From NCBI GenBank assembly GCA_905221605.1, contig CAJNDS010001382.1:1-20616 (forward strand): a stretch of 20,616 nucleotides of DNA, given 5' to 3'. The stretch comes from Symbiodinium natans. Its lineage: Eukaryota; Sar; Dinophyceae; Suessiales; Symbiodiniaceae. Below are positions 10,301-16,300 of the stretch, piece after piece. Both the position numbers and the translations under genes were made by a program. Within the stretch, counting starts at the first letter, position 1; each line of letters opens with the position of its first letter. The notes beneath the pieces are model-generated. The model saw only the letters and a program-made list of their open reading frames with translations, searched no databases and was not told the DNA's origin.

Positions 10301-13300
10301 ACCCATTGCGCGGACTCGCCCCTCAGACTGTGAGGCTGGGACGAGACCGGCGGCCCGGTGGGGATGCAGTCATGGGCGAACTTCCTGACCGTGGTCCTGG
10401 TGGTGTCCTCCACCCAGAACCCAGCGGCCTTTCGCCGTATGACCTCCCTGACGGCTGCGATATCAGCATCGGTCAGCCCGGGTCTGGTTGGTCCAGGCTC
10501 GATCTTCAAACCCGACCATACGAGGTCTCTATAGGCCTCGGTGCGCCTAGGATCCTCCGCGACCTTCTCGCCCGCAAGAGCATAGACCTCAAGGTCAGCC
10601 CGGACGGAATCCCAGTCCTTGGCGTCCGCCTTGGTCCGCCAAAACGCTTCCTTCTCCGCGGCATACTTATCCACCTCCTTATCCAGCTCCGCACGCTCTG
10701 CTGGCGTGAGGTCCTCGCCCGACCGCACGTCCGGGAGGGGAACGACTGGAGAGGGCTGTGGCGCAGCCGCGGCGCTATCTGCACCCGCAGTCGCTGGAAA
10801 GCTTTCAACTGCAGCGGTGCACAGCTCTTCTGCGCCCCTCAGACCAAGGTCCTGGAGCGAGGCGCAGAAAGCCGCCCCTATGAGGTTGTAGTCGGATTGC
10901 GCGCGCTCAACGTGCTTGTGCTGCACTGCGCCTAGCGCATCCGGCCTACTACACCTCAAACCTACCGATTCTAAACTGAAATCGGCGAGCCACAGGGCCC
11001 CGCTCTCAACGAGGTTGCCGCGGCCACTGGCCCGCGCGAACTGGCACATGTCAGCCCGCACGAAAGCCCAAGGCCAGCGTGGCTCTGCGAGCGTCCCAAA
11101 CAAGGCGCCCCACTCCTCTAGCCGCCAAGGTTCCCACTCGCCTTTTTGCGCCTGCAAACGCAGCGCGACGTGGGCGCCCGCGCGCGTGCGTTCCTGCGCA
11201 CACCGGACGACTAGCTGGAGGAAAGCCCGGGGCACATTCTTGCCCTCAAGCCCAATCACGAGCACCTTCGGCTCTGTGCGCAGAACAGCGCCGCTAATGG
11301 CCTCTAAGTGCTCTTCTGCGGCCAGGTTCCAGGTGATCCCGTAGGCCTGCTTGCCTTGCACAAAAGCGGGAACAACCCTGTACCCGTGCCTCCTAGCCGC
11401 GTCGGAAACGACCGCGTCACCCCAAGCAACCTCTAAGACATCGGCAACCCCACCAAGGAAATACTGCCGGAACCAACTCTCGACAGCACCCGACTCTGGG
11501 GAAGCCCTAGGCTGCAACACGCGGGGTTCCGCGACCAAGAGGTCCGCGAGGGCCTCTTGGATCGAGAGCACACTCGTGCCGGCACGAGACGCTCGCTCGA
11601 GGGTCCTGTCCTGCAACGAATACGCCCCCTTGTCCAACTTTCTGGCCGAGGCTGCAGCAAGCACGCCGTCGCGGTTTAGGTCGATCTTGGAAATGATTTC
11701 CTTAACGGAAACCGCTTCGTGGGCCGGACGGGTCCCTTCTGAAAGTGTGAGCGCTCCGTCCTCGGCGATATATGCAAGCCGCCATTTGACGCGAACCCCG
11801 CTGGCGTCGGGGAGATAGCGGTGGACGCCGACCTGCGCACGGGCCGCATCCACCTGCGTAACCCGTCCTAACCTGCACACCTTCGGGCCTCCACCTACAC
11901 CCCGATAGGCGATGCGGTCGCCAAGGCGGAGGACGAAGTCCCTCCCGCGCCTGGTCAGCGTGAACTCCACCTGCTTGGCGTCGCCTTGAACCTGCTGCCC
12001 TAAGCTGGGGCGAGACAAGTCGTCCCCGCCGGTTCCATCGTCCTCAAAGACGACCGGCTCGCGGGATTCCGCGCCATCTGCATCCGCAGGGACAAGAATG
12101 CAGTCTTCTGCGTGCGCCTCCATCGGGCCGCGCCGGGCGGAAGAAGTACCCCCCGACTCCATCGACACGGGCTCCAAGGTGAGCCTGTGGCCCTTGACTT
12201 CCAACACGCGCCAGGGGCCGGTCAGACCCGGTTTCCAAGGCACACGCCCCGCCCCCTCTGAACGGGCCCTCGGAGCGTTCCAGACCACTCGGTCGCCTGG
12301 TTTAAGGTCCACAGTGCGCCTATGACGGTTTGCAAGTTTCGCCCGCGCTTCTGAAGACCGCGTCCAGTGCTCTCGGACCGCAGCAGCTAGCTCCGAGAAC
12401 TGTTTGAACTGGCTCCGAGCCCAATCAGAGATGGGTTCAAACTGCAAGGCGTCTCGCAGGACGTCCTTTTCAAGTGGTAGAGCGAGCGACCAGCTCCGCT
12501 CTAGGTCCCTCGGGGTATACCCGTGGGGTCCCGGAGTGTTGTCTATGACGTACTCCGCCACCACGAGCCAATCCGACCAAGCTTCGGAAAGGGAGGCGCC
12601 GACTTGTCTGACGACCGCCCCCAGCACCTTTTGAACTTCTTGGTGGACTCGCTCGTTTGCGCCCAACTCACAAGGCCTCAAGGGCGCGCTGAACCGCCAC
12701 TCGGTCCCAAGCATCGCGCTGAGTTCTGCCATGAGCGCGTTCTTGAACTCTGGCCCTCTGTCCGACCTGATGAGGCTCGGGATCGTCCTGCTGCGAAGCA
12801 CACAGCGCACGAACGCCCTCCTGACTTCCGCATGAGTCAGAGACCTCATCGGCTCGAGGAGGACAGCATGACTGAGGCAATCGAAGTACGTAAGCGAGTA
12901 CCTATGCCCCTCCCTGTCCTCTCGGTTCGGACCCTCACAGTCCACGCTGACTTCCTGCCAGCATGTCTCGGCGCCACACTTGACCGCACGAGCTTCAACC
13001 TTCGTCGGTCGAGAGCGGCCTTTAATGCAGGCGAGACACTTGGCGACCCAGGTCCGCACATCTTTCTCCAAATCGGGCCACCAGACTGCCCTCTCCAGCA
13101 GCTTGATGGTAACCTCGGCAGACCTATGGGCCCCAAGGACTCCACAGTGGACTGAATTGTAGCAGGCGCGGCGCCAGGTCACCCCATTCGCGCCCGCAGC
13201 CCCGTTGGGAACCACTGGGACGACGACGGTTTGACCCGTCCTGAGGGTCACCTCGCGCTCCAGCAACCCGTCTCCGGATATCACCATCGGCGGCTCCGGC

Positions 13301-16300
13301 TTGCGAATCGAGCCCGCCAATGAGGGATCGCGCCGCTGGCCCTCGTACCACGCCGTACGAAGGGATCCCGTGACTCGGAACTCCGAAATGTTCGCCGCGT
13401 CCCTCGCCTCGACCGCAAGCTGTTCGCGACGATTTTCGTCCTCCCCCGCGGCCAGGCTCAAAGACGGAACACCGCCCTTAAACTCGACCTTGACCTTGGT
13501 TGAGGAATGGTCCCAAATGCACAGGATGGGGCTATGGCTGACGAGCTCTAGAACCACAGCAGGGCCCTTGTGCTCCTCACCCATAAACGCCAAAACTCTA
13601 CCCTTCAGCTTGCACTCATTGGCATTCTTCCCGCGACTGATAGCGCCCGCGGTCCAATGCCCTTCTACGCCCTCATTGGACGCAGAGAATTGAGCAAGGA
13701 CCCTTGACGCCTGCCGGGTAGAACCGCGGGGATCCGAGGCTTCTCCGGTTGCCCGCCAGCCAATGACCTGAGTAACCCTACCCACAAGGGCTATCAGCTT
13801 GCCGAAGGAGGGGTCTAAGGCAACCTCTTTGCCCTTAGACCTCCAGAGCACTTCGCACTGCTCATTCACGACATGTCTGTGGCCGTGCCAGTTCACCACT
13901 GACGACCAATGCACGACGATGTCGCCCTGAACCGCATCCAGGGGCGAGCAGTTATGCCCCGCCACCACAGCACCATCTTCTCTAACCACCCATGTGGTCC
14001 AGTAAGGCTTCACATCGCCCCACTTGGAAAGATCCTTGTGCTGGGAGCCGAGGCTGAGCTTCATGGAATGGCTCTTCTTCCATATCTTCCCACTCAGCAT
14101 GCCATATGCTGTGGGAACTGGAGCATCTTTGGGCGTAGTCCTGAACCCTACCGCCCATTGCTGGATGGTTGAGGACCTAACCCTAAACAAACCTCCTGTC
14201 CTATCCAAGGTTGCAAGGACGGAGTTGACCTCTAGGCCCACCTCATGGGCCTCAAGGTCGCCCTCAAGCGGAGGTTCGGGCTCCTCCCGCTCGGCTATCT
14301 CTACCGAGGTATCGACTGCCTCTTTCTCGATGCAGGCGGGGCAGCGAGAAAACAGGTAGGTCCGCTTGCCGCAGATGCACAGACCCTCATGGTCCCAGAG
14401 GGGTCGTGACGGTTCGTCCAGCATCCCTCTAATGCTGGCATCATCAATGGAACGAACCGCGTCCAGCCTCAAGGACCGCAGAACCTCCGCCCCCAATGCC
14501 TGCTTCCCTACGATCCCAAAACCTCGCAGGGGAGGCTCCGGAAAATCCTTCTTGAGTTCCGGACAAGCCTCGGCCACTTCCAAGTGGCCTTGCTGCGTGC
14601 GCCAAAGGCGTGGCCGCACCGCCCAGATAGCCTTGATGCCTGCCCAAGCCTCTCCTACAGCCCTAGCTTCTTTGCGCTGCAGGTTCCTTGCTTGGAGCGT
14701 GAGCTCAACAACCAAAGGCCACCTAAGGACGGCTGTGACCAGCCCGCCTTGCCCAAGTCCTACGAGGAACTGCGGACGAAACCCCGAAGCTTCCCTAAGA
14801 ACCTTGGCACACGAAGTGAGCAAGTCGACCCTGATCCGCTTGATCTTCTTGGTCCCTGCGAGCCTGCCGGCCCCGCAATCGAAATGCGAGGCAAGCCCGT
14901 CGGTATCCTCAAACGGACCCCAACAACCCCTGACAGCCACAGAAACTCCAGGGAGGCTCGCTTGGAAGACGCGCCTGATCTCAGTCAGCTCTGCGTCCTG
15001 CTCTTTCCAACGCGCGTAGTCAAAGACAACCATGACGCGCACCGGAAGGGCTGCGACGACGCACATCGGCACAGCCGCGGCCTGGACACGGCCCGCAGGC
15101 TCTGGGACGGCGTCGTTGCCGACCGCCCAGGGCACGGGTCCGTCACCCTCAGTACCCTCTCCGAGGTACTGGTCCAGGTCGAAACCTCGGAGTTGGCCCG
15201 AAAGGCCCTCGAGGTCTTTCGTCCTCGCCGCAAGGAGCGCATCCCGATCCTTGGGATTGCGGCTAAAACTGTCACCCAGCGTCGCTGAGCGACCGCTAAG
15301 GCTCCTTATTTCGGACCCATCCATAAGGATTTCTGCAACCCACCGGACGAGCTTCGGATCCATTCCGATGTCCGATGTTTGCGCTCGGGTAAGGTTGGCA
15401 TGATCTGTCCAACACAGAGTCCGAATAGAGCCAAACATGCGGCGTGTCGCCCGCTTTACCTCGAGCTGGGCAAACGCCTCCTGTATCAAGGGCGGCCAGT
15501 TCTGCTGCGCGGGGGTCAGGCTCTTTGAGTGCGTCATAAGCACCTTGAGCTGACTCAAGTCACGCGTCATCTGCACGACGCTGCCCCCTACCGCGATGCC
15601 CGACGCATCCGCGATCTGCTCAAGGGGACACGACCCATCCGCAGCAGAGGCCTCATCGAAGGTAGCCAAATTGATGCGGTTCTGCATCATGCGCTTAATC
15701 GCTTTAAAGGCTTTGCAACCCTCGGTGGCGGCTGAGCCCAGCCCGCCTTCAGGAAAGACGGCGCCTGGCTTCTGCCACTGCCCTAAAATCTTGGCTGCGT
15801 GCCCATACTCAACAGGCAGGTAGCCGCGCAACCAGTTTGCGCAACCCAAAAATTGCTGAATGTGAAGCTTCTCCCAGAGCGGGGGAAAGTCAATCACCGC
15901 CTGACAACGCTCTTCGTCAGGCGAACTCCCGTCCCGCCCAATGTTGTGTCCCAGGAGCTTGCCTTTGGAGACACAAACTTCGGCCTTGCTGATTCCAAAG
16001 GAGAACCCAAACAAGATTGACTTATCTAGGAAACCCTCTAAGGAAACGAGGTGGTCGAGGAGGTGCGGGTAGTCCGTTGGGGGCTCTTCGATCATCTTCT
16101 CGATGTCCCAGCCCTCCACGATATGATAGCTCGGGCAGCGCGCCGTGTCGACCGCGTCTGCTGGGCGCACAGCGTCACTTGCGCCTCTTCCAGCCGTGGC
16201 CGATCCCTCACGCCAGCCAGCCCAGCGTGGCCCCTTGCGCGTCCTAAAGACCGCGAGGCGTTCGGTGACGGGAACTTCATCGCTACACGCAACGCTTCCC

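Noticed and set aside
10876-11487. Active cytosine-C5 DNA methyltransferase
   Set aside because: The Pro-Cys catalytic loop and other signature motifs are missing; only a loose fold resemblance remains.
14551-14988. Active alpha/beta hydrolase
   Set aside because: The elbow has Gln in place of the nucleophile (GLGQGG), and no catalytic triad could be placed.
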